Shown here: piece by piece, positions 44,561 through 55,057 of the stretch | Layout: the number at the start of each line of letters is the position of its first letter | Numbering within the stretch: the first letter of the stretch is position 1 | DNA from: Pullulanibacillus camelliae | Lineage (GTDB): Bacteria; Bacillota; Bacilli; Bacillales; Sporolactobacillaceae | Direction: 5' to 3' | DNA: 64,000 nt | Assembly (NCBI RefSeq): GCF_014642655.1 | Contig: NZ_BMIR01000007.1 | Span: 62,001 to 126,000 of the forward strand | Program-made: the position numbers and the translations under genes | The notes under the pieces: generated by a model | The model's input: only the letters and a program-made list of their open reading frames with translations | Told to the model about the DNA's origin: nothing | Database searches by the model: none

Positions 44561-44699
44561 AGTTTCCAAAATGATTAAGGAAAAAGGATAAGCTTAGACT
44601 TGGCTGTTATTGCCTCAAACTTGGTGACATCCTAGCCAAAGTACCAAGTGAAAATGGTATAAGTCATATGTTTTAGACGAAAGGAAGGACTTGTTTGTT

Positions 44700-45842
44700 G
44701 TGAAAAAGAGGATTGTTATCAAAATCGGGAGCAGCTCACTTACAAATACCAATGGATCGCTCAGCCTAAAAAAGGTTCAAGCACATGCAAAGGCGATGAG
44801 CTATCTGCATAAGCAAGGACATGAATGCATTCTTATTTCTTCAGGAGCAGTCGCGGCTGGATTTAATGATCTTGGCTATCCCTCCCGCCCAGTGACACTT
44901 GCTGGTAAACAGGCGGCAGCGGCAGTTGGTCAAGGCTTATTGATCGAAGCCTATACCGAAGCTTTTAAACAGCATGGAATAATCACTGCGCAACTTTTGC
45001 TTACACGTGATGTCTTCTCAAAGCATGCTCACTATAGCAATGCGTATGCAACGTTATCCGAATTGATAAAGCGTTCAGTGATCCCGATCATTAACGAAAA
45101 TGACTCGATTAGTGTTGACGAATTGACTTTTGGTGACAATGACATGCTTTCCGCCTTAGTAAGCGGGCTTATCCATGCTGATTTTCTAATCATACTCACA
45201 GATATTAATGGCATTTACACCAACAATCCTTATCAGGATACTCACGCCATGCGTTATGACTTTTTACCAGAGATAACACCGGAACTGTTTTTACAAGCAA
45301 AAGGTTCGCGTTCAAAAGTAGGAACAGGAGGAATGGCCTCTAAGCTCAGTGCAGCGCAAACCGCACTTTCACTCGGAGTCAATCTCTTTATTGGGCAAAC
45401 ACAGGGGATAGACGGTTTGAAACGCATACTAGATGGAAAAGGAGATGGAACCTATATAGGTGATGATAATACGCATTATCTTAACAAACCGAAACAATGG
45501 ATTGCTTTTCATTCACCTGTTCAAGGGCAGATTTATATTGATCAGGGAGCCGAGCAGGCAATTATGACTGCTGGTAAAAGCCTACTTCCTGCAGGCATCG
45601 TCCATTGTGATGGGGATTTTCAACGCGGTGAGGTGGTAGAGATTTTAAATAAGGCAGGAACTCAGCTAGCAAAAGGGCAGGTCAACTATTCCTATGTAGA
45701 ACTGCAAAAAATCAAGGGTATGAAAAGTCAAAACGCAGCCAAGGAGATTGCCGCTTCCCGACCAGAAGTTATTCATCGCGATCGACTTGTGCTTGCTTTT
45801 AAGGAGGAAAAGGAAGATGACCGAATTAATCAACAAAGCTAA
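44700..45842 (+). CDS. proB: Glutamate 5-kinase
   Basis: Phosphorylates L-glutamate to gamma-glutamyl phosphate, the first step to proline. About 380 residues: amino acid kinase domain ([61 protein letters not shown]) and a C-terminal PUA domain (from about residue 275). GTG at 44700, ten bases after AAGGAAGGA, is preferred over TTG at 44691. It overlaps proA by 26 bp. Confidence 0.94.
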   Translation: MKKRIVIKIGSSSLTNTNGSLSLKKVQAHAKAMSYLHKQGHECILISSGAVAAGFNDLGYPSRPVTLAGKQAAAAVGQGLLIEAYTEAFKQHGIITAQLLLTRDVFSKHAHYSNAYATLSELIKRSVIPIINENDSISVDELTFGDNDMLSALVSGLIHADFLIILTDINGIYTNNPYQDTHAMRYDFLPEITPELFLQAKGSRSKVGTGGMASKLSAAQTALSLGVNLFIGQTQGIDGLKRILDGKGDGTYIGDDNTHYLNKPKQWIAFHSPVQGQIYIDQGAEQAIMTAGKSLLPAGIVHCDGDFQRGEVVEILNKAGTQLAKGQVNYSYVELQKIKGMKSQNAAKEIAASRPEVIHRDRLVLAFKEEKEDDRINQQS

Positions 45843-47064
45843 ACGGGCTAAAACAGCTTCTCAAAAGCTGAATCAATGTACAACTAAGCAAAAAAATGAC
45901 GCTTTACACTGTATTTCTCAGGCATTGCAGAACCAAGCTTCGTTTATCATTGGCGAGAATCTGAAGGATTTAGAGTTGGGGAAAGCGAACGGTTTAAACG
46001 AATCCTTGCTTGATCGGCTTATGCTTAATGAAACACGTATTAAGGCAATGGCAACTGCTCTCGAACAATTGATCGCATTAAAGGATCCTACTGGACAGGT
46101 GTTGGAATCATGGCAAAGACCCAATGAATTAACGATTAATAAAGTCAGTGTGCCATTAGGAGTTATCGGCATGATTTACGAGGCGCGGCCCAATGTCACC
46201 GTCGATGCTGCAAGCCTTTGCTTAAAAACCGGAAATGCCGTTATGCTAAGGGGAAGCTCGTCTGCACATCATTCGAATTGCGCGCTGCTCAAAGTAATCC
46301 ATGACGGTCTTAAGCAATCAGCATTGCCGGTCGATGCCGTTCAATTGATAGAGGATACTCGTCGAGAAACCGCGCAAGCCATGTTTCAGCTAAAAGACTA
46401 TCTTGATGTACTCATTCCACGTGGAGGAAAACAATTGATTCAAACCGTTGTTGAGCAAGCGAATGTTCCTGTCCTAGAAACAGGAGCAGGCAACTGTCAT
46501 GTTTATATTGATGAAACCGCCGATCCTGAATTGGCGATATCTATTACGATTAACGCCAAAACACAACGTCCTTCTGTATGTAACGCGATTGAAACGGTTT
46601 TGATACATGAAAAGTGGGCAAAACATCAGGTTGAGCATTTAATTAATACGTTAATAGACCATGGAGTAGAGCTAAGAGCGGATCACATGATTCGGGCATT
46701 AGATGTGCGATTACAGCCCGCAACAGAAGAGGATTGGGAAACAGAATATTTAGACCACATTCTTGCTTTAAAACAAGTCGCTAATGTTGAAGAAGCTGTT
46801 GAACATATCAATCAGTATGGAACAAAGCATTCTGAAGCCATTATTTCTGAAACGAAGGCACATGTCGATTATTTTTATCAGAATGTTGATGCTGCTGCCG
46901 TTTACCATAATGCTTCGACAAGATTTACTGACGGATTCGAATTTGGCTTTGGTGCAGAAATCGGCATCAGCACTCAGAAGCTTCATGCCCGTGGCCCGAT
47001 GGGGCTCTCTGCTTTAACAACAACCAAATACCTTATTGCTGGAACAGGGCAAATCAGAGAGTAG
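45817..47064 (+). CDS. proA: Gamma-glutamyl phosphate reductase
   Basis: NADPH-dependent reduction of gamma-glutamyl phosphate to glutamate semialdehyde. About 415 residues, aldehyde dehydrogenase fold. The catalytic cysteine is in [13 protein letters not shown]; other markers are [27 protein letters not shown] and [25 protein letters not shown] 45817 follows AAGGAGG by nine bases; the longer frame would run further into proB. Confidence 0.95.
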   Translation: MTELINKAKRAKTASQKLNQCTTKQKNDALHCISQALQNQASFIIGENLKDLELGKANGLNESLLDRLMLNETRIKAMATALEQLIALKDPTGQVLESWQRPNELTINKVSVPLGVIGMIYEARPNVTVDAASLCLKTGNAVMLRGSSSAHHSNCALLKVIHDGLKQSALPVDAVQLIEDTRRETAQAMFQLKDYLDVLIPRGGKQLIQTVVEQANVPVLETGAGNCHVYIDETADPELAISITINAKTQRPSVCNAIETVLIHEKWAKHQVEHLINTLIDHGVELRADHMIRALDVRLQPATEEDWETEYLDHILALKQVANVEEAVEHINQYGTKHSEAIISETKAHVDYFYQNVDAAAVYHNASTRFTDGFEFGFGAEIGISTQKLHARGPMGLSALTTTKYLIAGTGQIRE

Positions 47065-47085
47065 ATGAGGATAAAAGCAAATGAA

Positions 47086-47712
47086 CTAAAGCGACTTGCC
47101 TCTTAACTGAAACCATCCGAAAATGAGGCTCCAGGCAAACGGCAATAGATTTAGCACGATTAAGGGGAGCGCAGCTTCTGGAAACAACAGGCTTAATAGG
47201 TTACCGATAATCGATAGCCCACTTGAAAGGAGGCCAAAGCCCTTCATCCAGCGCCGCTGACCAGCTGAAAGGAAAAGTAGAGCGATGTAGATAAAGAGCA
47301 TCGCCAGATAGCCTGAGAAAAGTCCCCAAATGAAAAAGGCATTCCAAGCGGGAAGATAGGCCTTTTGTCCATATACAGTGATTTGTTTCATAAGAAAGGG
47401 GAGGACAGCGATTTCGCCCGCTAAGATGATCACCCAGAGTGTAAGAGCAACCATAATAAGATAAGCACTTAAACGATAAATAGGTTGGATTCCAGACTGT
47501 ATGAGAGATAAGTGCGTTAAACCAATAAGCCATAGCGTCACACCGAGAAGAAACACCCAGTGATCAAGGACCCAATGCTCATGGGTGCTCATTTCTTTAT
47601 AAGCATACGACACATCCCACGGATTGGTCAGAGGGGGATGAAAAAGTGTGGCAATAGCAAAAAGAACAGCGCCAATGATTGTCAACCCCCCACCTATCCT
47701 AGGACTTTTCAT
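47086..47712 (-). CDS. Conserved membrane protein, unknown function
   Basis: About 208 residues with six to seven hydrophobic helices and short loops (HPPLTNPWDVSYAYKEMSTHEHWVLDHW lies in the first outside loop). No family motif is recognised with confidence. The start at 47712 is chosen by an AAAGGTGGT site; 47736 is the alternative. Confidence 0.6.
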   Translation of the reverse strand: MKSPRIGGGLTIIGAVLFAIATLFHPPLTNPWDVSYAYKEMSTHEHWVLDHWVFLLGVTLWLIGLTHLSLIQSGIQPIYRLSAYLIMVALTLWVIILAGEIAVLPFLMKQITVYGQKAYLPAWNAFFIWGLFSGYLAMLFIYIALLFLSAGQRRWMKGFGLLSSGLSIIGNLLSLLFPEAALPLIVLNLLPFAWSLIFGWFQLRGKSL

Positions 47713-47973
47713 TCCTCTACACCACCTTTTGTCCATAGTGTTGACAAGATCTATGGAATTAATGAGTGCACTGGTATATTTTGAAGCTTTCTACTTATCA
47801 CCTTTTAAAGCATGAAGGGTTATGTCAATGTGTGTGTCTTAAGCCCCATCAAGAAAATCTTCAAGAGATCAAGCGATAATATTTTATCCTAGATTATTCA
47901 TAGAAGTTCGCAAAACACAGTAAAAAGGCTTATCTATCAAGTGATTTATTCTGTATTTCAACGCATCAAATAA

Positions 47974-48385
47974 ATGAAAAAAGAATCCGTTTCTGATAAG
48001 GTTAAATCACCACATACACAACCCATTGGCACAGAGGCGTTGGCCTCTCAACCGAGTTTATCTCGCTTCTTTCGGCGATTTGATGACCAATCAATTGAAG
48101 GATTAAATCAAGCCAATCAGGAACTTTTGGACAAAGTCCATCAACATAGAGCGCCAGAGGCACTCATCTTTGATTTAGATTCAACACATGCCGATACATA
48201 CGGTGAACAGGAAGAGGCCACCTACATTTACATTCCCGGCAACCCTACTTTTCTTGCGTGGGGACAGTGGCTTTGCCGTCCCCGCTTTGTACGATTTATG
48301 TGAAGCTGAATCTGTATTTGAGGGACAAAAGAATATGCCAATCCAAACAATACGTACAAAGATCATTAAAGTGGACAGCAAATGA
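47974..48385 (+). pseudogene. IS1380-family transposase remnant
   Basis: The first frame reads LASQPSLSRFFRRFDDQ, NQELLDKVHQHRAPEALIFDLDSTHADTYG, the DDE-type N-terminal part. A deletion and frame change at about 48235 leads to LFLRGDSGFAVPALYDLCE and then GQKNMPIQTIRTKIIK, the last part of the protein. The central catalytic region is lost. Confidence 0.85.
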
Positions 48386-48488
48386 GTAAAGTCAGGTCGA
48401 TCTTTGTCCTTCAAATGTTCTTCCAGTTTCGTGTATCAAGCGTTTTTTGGGGACATACTACAGCGCATTCAAAGGCTCAAACTCGAGT

Positions 48489-48615
48489 GATTGGAGCGGA
48501 GGGTGCGAGACTCCTATGGGAACAGCACGTGTCCGAAGACCCCGCAGGAAGTGTCTTTCTTCCGAGAAGGCTGAGGCCGTGCCCGTGGAAAGCGAGCATC
48601 CTGGAGCGGAAATCA
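48489..48615 (+). repeat. GC-rich hairpin repeat, copy inside IS1380 relic 1
   Basis: GATTGGAGCGGAGGGTGCGAG at the start, ACAGCACGTGTCCGAAGACC in the middle and GGAGCGGAAATCACC at the end. It folds through CCTATGGG/CCCGCAGG-type arms. It lies between the transposase C-terminus and the IS right end. Confidence 0.75.
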
Positions 48616-48810
48616 CCTACCCATGCTATACCCAATTTCAACATTTATTTTCGCGCCAAGGGAAAAGTATGCCCAAAAACAGATAACTTTTTAGTGCACG
48701 ATCATTTTATTGCTTCATCGCAGTGAATTTCTCAATATTATTCCTAATATAGTTTGGTCTTGAACTGAAATCTCGTTTTCTTTGAAGGATGAATAAATCA
48801 GGTTTATTGA

Positions 48811-49407
48811 TTATTCAAGGCGTGCAGCTGTCATTTTCTCTTCTGCTTCTTCTCGAATGGCCTGTTCAAATGCTTGTAAAAAAGAGTCGAAGCTTACATG
48901 ATTTTTCAAACGATAAACCATTTGATATTCAATGTCTAACCAAGAGGTGATATCCGCTTCATTATGTTGAAGCTGAGCCTCAAGCTTGTCAATTGCCTGA
49001 GCTACTTTCGCTTCATAGGTTGCTTTTTCTTCAAATTCAATCCAACTATCATAGAGAGCTTGACCAAGCTCCGTTGGAAGGGTAGAACGTATTGTCTCTA
49101 TTGCAGCGAGTTCTCGATGGGTCTTTTTTTCCTTTAGCCCTTGATTCTGTTGTGTATCGAACGCTGGAATATCACCAGCAATGGCTTCTACAAGGTCGTG
49201 AATAATACTCATTGTTAATAATCTTTCTAGATTTACCGGATGATCTAAATAGGGTTCAACAAGAACTGCAATGAGAGCGAGACGCCATGAGTGTTCGGCC
49301 ACACTCTCCTGCCGACCATTGCTGAGCCAGCTATGTCTAAGCTCCTTTTTAAGTCGCTCTGCTAGATGAATCACCTCGAGAATCTTCTGAATAATCTTAG
49401 TATCCAA
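48811..49407 (-). CDS. HD-domain nucleotidase (YfbR/HDDC2-like)
   Basis: A 198-residue HD phosphohydrolase. Metal and substrate motifs are RQESVAEHSWRLALIA, SIIHDLVEAIAGDIPAFD and AQAIDKLEAQLQH, in the order seen in 5'-deoxynucleotidase YfbR and HDDC2. It probably dephosphorylates deoxynucleoside monophosphates. It starts at TTG, seven bases after AGGTGGG. Confidence 0.82.
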   Translation of the reverse strand: MDTKIIQKILEVIHLAERLKKELRHSWLSNGRQESVAEHSWRLALIAVLVEPYLDHPVNLERLLTMSIIHDLVEAIAGDIPAFDTQQNQGLKEKKTHRELAAIETIRSTLPTELGQALYDSWIEFEEKATYEAKVAQAIDKLEAQLQHNEADITSWLDIEYQMVYRLKNHVSFDSFLQAFEQAIREEAEEKMTAARLE

Positions 49408-49578
49408 TTGAATCCCACCTCATTAGTCTATTAAGAAATTAGCGGTATTCTTGTCTTCTAATCTTTACTCGATCACATATGAATGAAGTAAGGCATTGAT
49501 AATCCATTTCGCTAAGCGGATGAATATGTTAGCATAATAGTGTCATCTTAACCAATATAAATAACAGGGGGGAGCGTT

Positions 49579-49974
49579 ATGAAACGCACTGGCGAATTCG
49601 TTATGTCCATCATTGCTATAATTATTAATGTATTAGCTTTCTCTGGCGGCTTTAATTTTCATTCTGCACAGTCAAACGATGAATTAAAAAGACAATGGGC
49701 AGATGCGGCACCAAATCTTTCTCAAGCTGAAATTAATCAGTCGTTAGATACAATGAGTCAGATTGGAACATTTGTGCTCTATGCATCTGTGATCAGCGTG
49801 ATTTTATCCATCATTGCATTGGTGTTTTTAAAAGGCAATAAAAAACCTGTATTAAGCGGTTGGCTATTGATTGTGGCTGGCATCGTCAGCCTGGTTGAAA
49901 TCATTCCAGGTATTCTATACTTAATCGCTGGGATTATGACCTTGGTAAGAAAGCCTAAAGACAGGCTGACTTAG
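49579..49974 (+). CDS. DUF4064 family membrane protein
   Basis: 131 residues with one N-terminal helix, a short outside segment (SAQSNDELKRQWADAAPNLSQ), and two or three further helices ending in LVRKPKD. MKRTGEFVMSIIAIIINVLA is the usual family start. Function unknown. A strong GGGGGGAG lies before the ATG. Confidence 0.75.
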   Translation: MKRTGEFVMSIIAIIINVLAFSGGFNFHSAQSNDELKRQWADAAPNLSQAEINQSLDTMSQIGTFVLYASVISVILSIIALVFLKGNKKPVLSGWLLIVAGIVSLVEIIPGILYLIAGIMTLVRKPKDRLT

Positions 49975-49983
49975 TACTTAAAG

Positions 49984-50010
49984 AGCCCCCTTATTGGGGG
50001 CTGTACGGGT
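49984..50010. terminator. Hairpin between the DUF4064 gene and msrA
   Basis: AGCCCCC-TTATT-GGGGGCT; on the minus strand it is followed by CTTTAA. It is a modest terminator for the convergent pair. Confidence 0.6.
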
Positions 50011-50023
50011 GTCTTATGACTTG

Positions 50024-50554
50024 TTATTTTTGCCAATGCTCTTGAATAAATGCGTCACGACCGGAATCCTGACGTTCTTGCTTATAGCGTTCAGGATTTT
50101 TTTGGTAGAAGTGTTGATGTTCATCTTCAGCTTCATAAAAAGGGCAGGCAGGAAGAATCTGAGTTACAATCGGCTTAGAAAATTTTCCACTTTGTTCGAG
50201 CTGTTCCTTCGAAGCCTCTGCCAATTTTTTTTGCGCTTCATTGTGATAAAAAATAGCCGTTCTATATTGTGGCCCTCTGTCAAAAAATTGACCTCCATCA
50301 TCCGTAGGGTCTGTTTGAGGCCAGTAGAGGTCGAGAAGCTGCTGATAAGGGAAGACGGCTGGATCAAAAGTAATTTGTACAACCTCGTAATGCCCGGTGT
50401 CACCTTTTTTCACCTGCTCATAGCTTGGATTTTCTATCGTTCCTCCAGAATAGCCTGAGACAACTTTAATAATTCCAGGGAGTGAGTCAAAGGGCTTTAC
50501 CATACACCAAAAACATCCTCCAGCAAAGGTTGCTAATTCATATTGTTTGTTCAT
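50024..50554 (-). CDS. msrA: Peptide methionine sulfoxide reductase A
   Basis: Reduces methionine-S-sulfoxide in proteins. About 176 residues. The active-site loop [21 protein letters not shown] holds the nucleophilic Cys; [32 protein letters not shown] and [14 protein letters not shown] are diagnostic. ATG 50554 is preferred to 50566 by AAAGGATGG spacing. No msrB is fused or adjacent. Confidence 0.94.
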   Translation of the reverse strand: MNKQYELATFAGGCFWCMVKPFDSLPGIIKVVSGYSGGTIENPSYEQVKKGDTGHYEVVQITFDPAVFPYQQLLDLYWPQTDPTDDGGQFFDRGPQYRTAIFYHNEAQKKLAEASKEQLEQSGKFSKPIVTQILPACPFYEAEDEHQHFYQKNPERYKQERQDSGRDAFIQEHWQK

Positions 50555-50736
50555 GATTGCTGCCATCCTTTCTATCTATAATCCTACTATAAAGTTTTTG
50601 TCTGCGTCTGACAATCCATAATCCTCATGGTATGATAAGGGTTAAGTTAAATAAGTGTAGGGATGTATAGGCAAACGCATGTCAGATTAGCTAAAAGAAA
50701 ATATGAAAGGGTTTACAAAAATGAGGAGATGGAAGT

Positions 50737-51702
50737 ATGAGCATTGAAGCTATAGAAACCATTGCACGAAAATTGAGAGAGAATATCGCAAAGGTGATCA
50801 TTGGTAAGGAAGCTATTATTGATCAACTGGTCGTGGCCCTTATTTCATCCGGCCATGTCTTATTAGAAGATGTGCCTGGGACGGGAAAAACGCTCTTAGC
50901 AAAAGCTTTAGCCAGATCGCTTCACTGCACTTTCGGAAGAATTCAATTTACTCCAGATTTATTACCTGCTGATGTGAGTGGTGTTCATATTTATCACCAG
51001 CATACACAGGAGTTTGTTTTCTATCCTGGTCCTATTTTTTCTCATATTGTCTTAGCCGATGAAATCAATCGGGCGACGCCTCGAACGCAATCAAGTCTGC
51101 TTGAGTGTATGGAAGAACGGCAGGTAACGATAGATGGTAAAACCCATCCACTCAGGCGCCCCTTTATGGTCATTGCTACCCAAAATCCTGTTGAAAGTCA
51201 GGGCACTTTTCCTCTTCCTGAAGCACAGTTAGATCGTTTCTTATTAAAGCTTCACATGGGGTATCCCTCAATTGAAGAGGGCATTGATATTCTTAAACGG
51301 TTTAAAGCCCAACCTCCGCTGAATGAAATGGCTGCTGTTATCCGTCAGGATGAACTAATAAGTGCTCAAAATAGCTTCTCTGATGTTTATATTAGTGATG
51401 AGCTGCTTTATTACATCATGCAGATTGTCGAAGCAACACGCCAACACCCTAGCATTACATTAGGTGTCAGTCCGAGAGGGAGTCAGGCCTTATTAAAGGC
51501 TGTGCAAGTTTATGCCGCTATTCAAGGAAGAACTTTTGTTATTCCTGATGATATAAAAGTGATGCTTATCCCTGTCCTTGCCCATCGTCTTTTATTAAAA
51601 CAGTCCTTTAGACAGCATTCACCAGAAACCATTTTAAATGAGATTTTAGAAGGCGTGACGGTTCCTACGGAAGAGCAATTGCTGGACAAAAGGAAGGAAT
51701 AA
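50737..51702 (+). CDS. MoxR-family AAA ATPase
   Basis: 321 residues with Walker A DVPGTGKTLLAK, Walker B VLADEINRATPRTQSSLLECMEERQV and sensor 1 VIATQNPVESQGTFPLPEAQLDRF. MoxR proteins are chaperone-like ATPases, often acting with VWA or DUF58 proteins encoded next to them. It is the first gene of a three-gene operon, 3 bp before the DUF58 gene. Confidence 0.92.
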   Translation: MSIEAIETIARKLRENIAKVIIGKEAIIDQLVVALISSGHVLLEDVPGTGKTLLAKALARSLHCTFGRIQFTPDLLPADVSGVHIYHQHTQEFVFYPGPIFSHIVLADEINRATPRTQSSLLECMEERQVTIDGKTHPLRRPFMVIATQNPVESQGTFPLPEAQLDRFLLKLHMGYPSIEEGIDILKRFKAQPPLNEMAAVIRQDELISAQNSFSDVYISDELLYYIMQIVEATRQHPSITLGVSPRGSQALLKAVQVYAAIQGRTFVIPDDIKVMLIPVLAHRLLLKQSFRQHSPETILNEILEGVTVPTEEQLLDKRKE

Positions 51703-51705
51703 GCG

Positions 51706-52797
51706 ATGACGATTGTATGGATCATTATTTCAACCCTGTGTTGTGTATTCATTTTCAGTATTATTTTTTCAAAATGGGGACTAACAAATTTACATTATGA
51801 TCGATATTTTAGTAAAGAAGCTGTGTTTGCAGGGGAACAGATTGAAATGATTGAAGTGCTTATCAATAAAAAGTGCTTACCGATTCCTTGGTTGCGTCTT
51901 GAATCCCAGATTAGTCCAGCTTTACAATTTAATGCTCCATCTCAACTTGAGGTGGCTGCTGAACAATTTCATCGCAGTCTCTTTAGCATGATGCCTTTTC
52001 AGAAAATCACCAGACGGCACCAAGTCACCTGTACAAAGCGAGGCTACTATCCGCTTAAAACCATAGATATGACGGCTGGTGATCCGTTCGGAATTGGCAC
52101 AACACATCGCCAACAGCAAGTAACAGCCGAAATATTGGTCTATCCGCGATTGCTTGATCGGGAAATGCTCGCTTTACCTGCTCATCGCATGCAGGGAGAG
52201 GCTCTCGTTCAGCGCTGGATGCTGCTTGATCCGTTTCTTCAAGCTGGAGTAAGGGGCTACACTCCAGGAGATGCGCTGAATACAATAAACTGGAAACTAA
52301 CAGCAAAAACAGGGCAATTACAGGTGAATCAACATGACCCCACTGCCGATCATCACTTGCTGTTATTACTAAATTTTGATCTAACAGAGGATATGTGGAT
52401 GCCGATACTAGAGGAAGATCGGTTGGAATGGGCCATTTCCTATATCGCTACACTTGCTGACACTGCCCTTAATCGTGGCATTCCTACTGGCTTTGGCTGT
52501 AATAGTTATAGTATTCTTCGCAGCGGACAAACAAGAAAAAAACCGATTTTTATTGCACCGAATAATAACCGAGAGCAATATGGCTATTTGTTAGAAACAC
52601 TAGCAAGTTTGCCATCCGACCGCAGTGTTTCATTCATTACTTTTTTGCAGCAGCTCTTTCTGTCTCAAAAAACTGATATTCTTATGCTTACCGCCTGGAT
52701 CAACGATTCTCTTCAGGAAGAAATCAGACGTTTAGAGGAAAGAGGGCATGCCGTCAAGCTCTTTAAGCTACATGAATTAGACAATCTCGTTCGATAA
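51706..52797 (+). CDS. DUF58 domain protein
   Basis: 363 residues: one or two N-terminal hydrophobic helices, a beta-rich middle (CTKRGYYPLKTIDMTAGDPFGI) and the DUF58 core GVRGYTPGDALNTINWKLTAKTGQL. The family is VWA-like and is found with MoxR ATPases, probably as its target or adaptor at the membrane. Confidence 0.9.
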   Translation: MTIVWIIISTLCCVFIFSIIFSKWGLTNLHYDRYFSKEAVFAGEQIEMIEVLINKKCLPIPWLRLESQISPALQFNAPSQLEVAAEQFHRSLFSMMPFQKITRRHQVTCTKRGYYPLKTIDMTAGDPFGIGTTHRQQQVTAEILVYPRLLDREMLALPAHRMQGEALVQRWMLLDPFLQAGVRGYTPGDALNTINWKLTAKTGQLQVNQHDPTADHHLLLLLNFDLTEDMWMPILEEDRLEWAISYIATLADTALNRGIPTGFGCNSYSILRSGQTRKKPIFIAPNNNREQYGYLLETLASLPSDRSVSFITFLQQLFLSQKTDILMLTAWINDSLQEEIRRLEERGHAVKLFKLHELDNLVR

Positions 52798-52810
52798 GGA
52801 GGGGAGATGG

Positions 52811-54121
52811 ATGAAGTGGCTGATCCGTAAAGTAATAGAAGGAATCATTGAGGGGTTGGTTGTCTTGCCAATCCTCCTATTAATATCTATTTATCTTCTT
52901 CCAAACACGCTACATATCATCTGGATGGCAAGCCTACTCGTTTTATTCATAGCTGGAGTTATTGTGCGCGCTAGAGTTAAAAATAAAAAAAGAGGCGTCT
53001 ATCTACTCCTTAGTGTGCTTATAGGGAGTATCGGTACTTTAAGTTTTCTCAGCTCCTTATTAATAACATTGGTCATTGAAATTCTAGCCATCGGAGTAGT
53101 CTACAGGGGAATCATCCATGCTGAAAGGGAGTGGGAAGAGAGCTTACCACTCATTATCTTATGGGGAAGCCTCCCGATTTATTTTGTCGGCTATTTTCTC
53201 TTCGGGGCATTTAATGCATTAATGCCGTATCAATCATTACTCACATGGCTAGGCATTATGACATTAGTTATCGTTTTATTTGTGAATAACCACCGGCAAT
53301 TAATGGCAGCAGCATTATCTAATCAAAAGCGCCCCTTTTTAAGCCGAGCAGTGCTATGGCAAAATCGTGGGTATATCGTGATTTTATTACTCATCATTTT
53401 GTTGGTTATCAATTATCGTTTGTTTCCCTATCTTTTTTCCAAACTCGCATCTTTATTCTCTTATATTATTCAAGTAGTATTAGCCATCTTTCCCCATCGT
53501 AGTAAAAGTACTATTAATCAACCATCAACAGCCCAAGTCCCACCATTTCTCAAAATAGAAGCCCGACATCCCTCTATAGGGGGTGAAGTGCTAGAAAAAA
53601 TAATGATGGGATTAGCATATGTATTTTTATGTGCTGCAGTTCTTTTTCTAATCTTTATTATTTATAAAAAACTTAAACCTGCAATAACTAGATATTTTCA
53701 AAAACTCCTTCTTTATATGAATCAATTATTTCAACAATTGGAAGATCAGTCTCAAGCATTAGGATATCAGGAAGAGAGGGAAATGCTTTTTCAAGACTGG
53801 CGCCATGAGACAAAAGAAAAGTTGAAAAGAGGGTTGTCCCAATGGCAGCGTACGCAGCGATGGGAAGACCTCCAGACTAACCAAGAAAGGATTCGATTTT
53901 TATTCAGACAGCTGTTATTTAAAGAAATGAAACAAGGGTATATCTATCAATCTCATCATACACCCAGGGAAACTTTGGATAAAATTAAAAAGCAATATCC
54001 TGGACAAAGCATTGAATTAGAGTCACTAGAAAAACTTTACGAAAAAGCACGGTATAGTCCGCATTCCATCAGCAATCAAGAAGTGAAGAGGACTAAAGAA
54101 AAGATTGAAAATTATCCATAA
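52811..54121 (+). CDS. Membrane protein with C-terminal DUF4129-type domain
   Basis: 436 residues. Residues 1-215 hold about seven helices, a further helix lies near 270-295, and the C-terminal cytosolic part (RIRFLFRQLLFKEMKQGYIYQSHHTPRETLDKIKKQYP) resembles DUF4129. In many Firmicutes this third gene carries a transglutaminase domain; none is visible here. It is likely the membrane partner of the MoxR-DUF58 pair. Confidence 0.7.
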   Translation: MKWLIRKVIEGIIEGLVVLPILLLISIYLLPNTLHIIWMASLLVLFIAGVIVRARVKNKKRGVYLLLSVLIGSIGTLSFLSSLLITLVIEILAIGVVYRGIIHAEREWEESLPLIILWGSLPIYFVGYFLFGAFNALMPYQSLLTWLGIMTLVIVLFVNNHRQLMAAALSNQKRPFLSRAVLWQNRGYIVILLLIILLVINYRLFPYLFSKLASLFSYIIQVVLAIFPHRSKSTINQPSTAQVPPFLKIEARHPSIGGEVLEKIMMGLAYVFLCAAVLFLIFIIYKKLKPAITRYFQKLLLYMNQLFQQLEDQSQALGYQEEREMLFQDWRHETKEKLKRGLSQWQRTQRWEDLQTNQERIRFLFRQLLFKEMKQGYIYQSHHTPRETLDKIKKQYPGQSIELESLEKLYEKARYSPHSISNQEVKRTKEKIENYP

Positions 54122-54343
54122 AATTAGAAGAAAATCCGATCATTATTACCTAAATTTAAATGAAATGGATAGGCTTGATATTCGCTTACAAAGATGCTAT
54201 ACTATTATTAATTATTGTTGTTCGGTGTTACATAGTCAGAATATAATATTAATGCATATTAATTTAGATTCTCCTTGGAACATTTACAGAGCAAGAATAG
54301 TAATTCATATGTGGTCTTAATGCCACAACAGGAGGCACATAAC

Positions 54344-54544
54344 ATGGCTCAAGGTAAAGTAAAATGGTTCAACGCTGAAAAAGGCTTCGGCTTTATCGAA
54401 GTAGAAGGCGGAGACGACGTATTTGTACACTTCTCAGCTATCCAAGAGGAAGGCTTCAAAACCTTAGAAGAAGGCCAAGAGGTTTCCTTCGATGTTGAAG
54501 AAGGTCAACGTGGACCACAAGCAAGCAACGTTGTTAAATTATAA
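54344..54544 (+). CDS. Cold shock protein (CspB-type)
   Basis: 66-residue single-strand nucleic acid binding protein and RNA chaperone. RNP1 is KGFGFIEV and RNP2 is VFVHF. The ATG follows AGGAGG. A ~220-base AT-rich leader precedes it, as in cold-inducible csp genes. Confidence 0.95.
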   Translation: MAQGKVKWFNAEKGFGFIEVEGGDDVFVHFSAIQEEGFKTLEEGQEVSFDVEEGQRGPQASNVVKL

Positions 54545-54563
54545 TCTATAATTGCGACAACTC

Positions 54564-54599
54564 AAAGGCTCTTATGCCCCAAGCATAAGGGCCTTTTTT
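54564..54599 (+). terminator. Terminator after the cold shock gene
   Basis: AAAGGC-TCTTATGC / GCATAAG-GGCCTTT with a CCCAA loop and six T. Confidence 0.85.
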
Positions 54600-54675
54600 A
54601 ATTGCCTTCAATCTCTAAAGAGCAAAGAGGATAGTAGGGCTCATAGCATTTTCTAAAAAGCCACTCTTCTGCACA

Positions 54676-54705
54676 AAAACTCCTGCCCAAAAAGCAGGAG
54701 TTTAT
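54676..54705. terminator. Second hairpin in the gap after the cold shock gene
   Basis: AAACTCCTGC / GCAGGAGTTT, perfect 10-bp stem with a 7-base loop. It may stop read-through from either side. From 54706 to 55057 I see no gene. Confidence 0.55.
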
Positions 54706-55057
54706 TGGAGTATCATGCAAGATGCTGTAAAATGGTTAATTTGATTATACCATAAATTTAACTTTCGACAAGTTTCGCCAAAAATTTAATGAACCATTCA
54801 TCCAATCAATTAAAGAATGCGCAAATGAGCTATTTCAGGACCCCTTTATACAAAAAAATATAAGCTCAAGTAAAAGCGGACTTTGCCCCCGTATTTTAGA
54901 GTCACTTCCCTCTATACAGTCATATCAATACAGCATATTTATTGCCAGCAAAGTTTCAACTTTTTTGGTTGTACGCACCTATAATGACAAATCATTTCTA
55001 TCAAGAAGGAGGAAAGAGGTCTTGTCATTGCTCACTCCTTGAGATGAAGTGACTCCC

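Larger units (their letters stand above)
47888..48802 (+). mobile_element. Relic of an IS1380-family element, with ends and target duplication
   Basis: Left end CCTAGATTATTCAT (47888-47901) and right end ATGAATAAATCAGG (48789-48802) form imperfect inverted repeats. Both are flanked by the 5-bp direct repeat TTTAT. Inside are a damaged transposase gene and, after its C-terminal end, a GC-rich hairpin repeat. The element is 915 bp, much shorter than an intact one. Confidence 0.78.

Noticed and set aside
48382-48726. 114- and 79-codon ORFs over the repeat after the IS1380 relic
   Set aside because: They start in the last part of the transposase remnant and run through the repeat; no coding conservation with the second copy.
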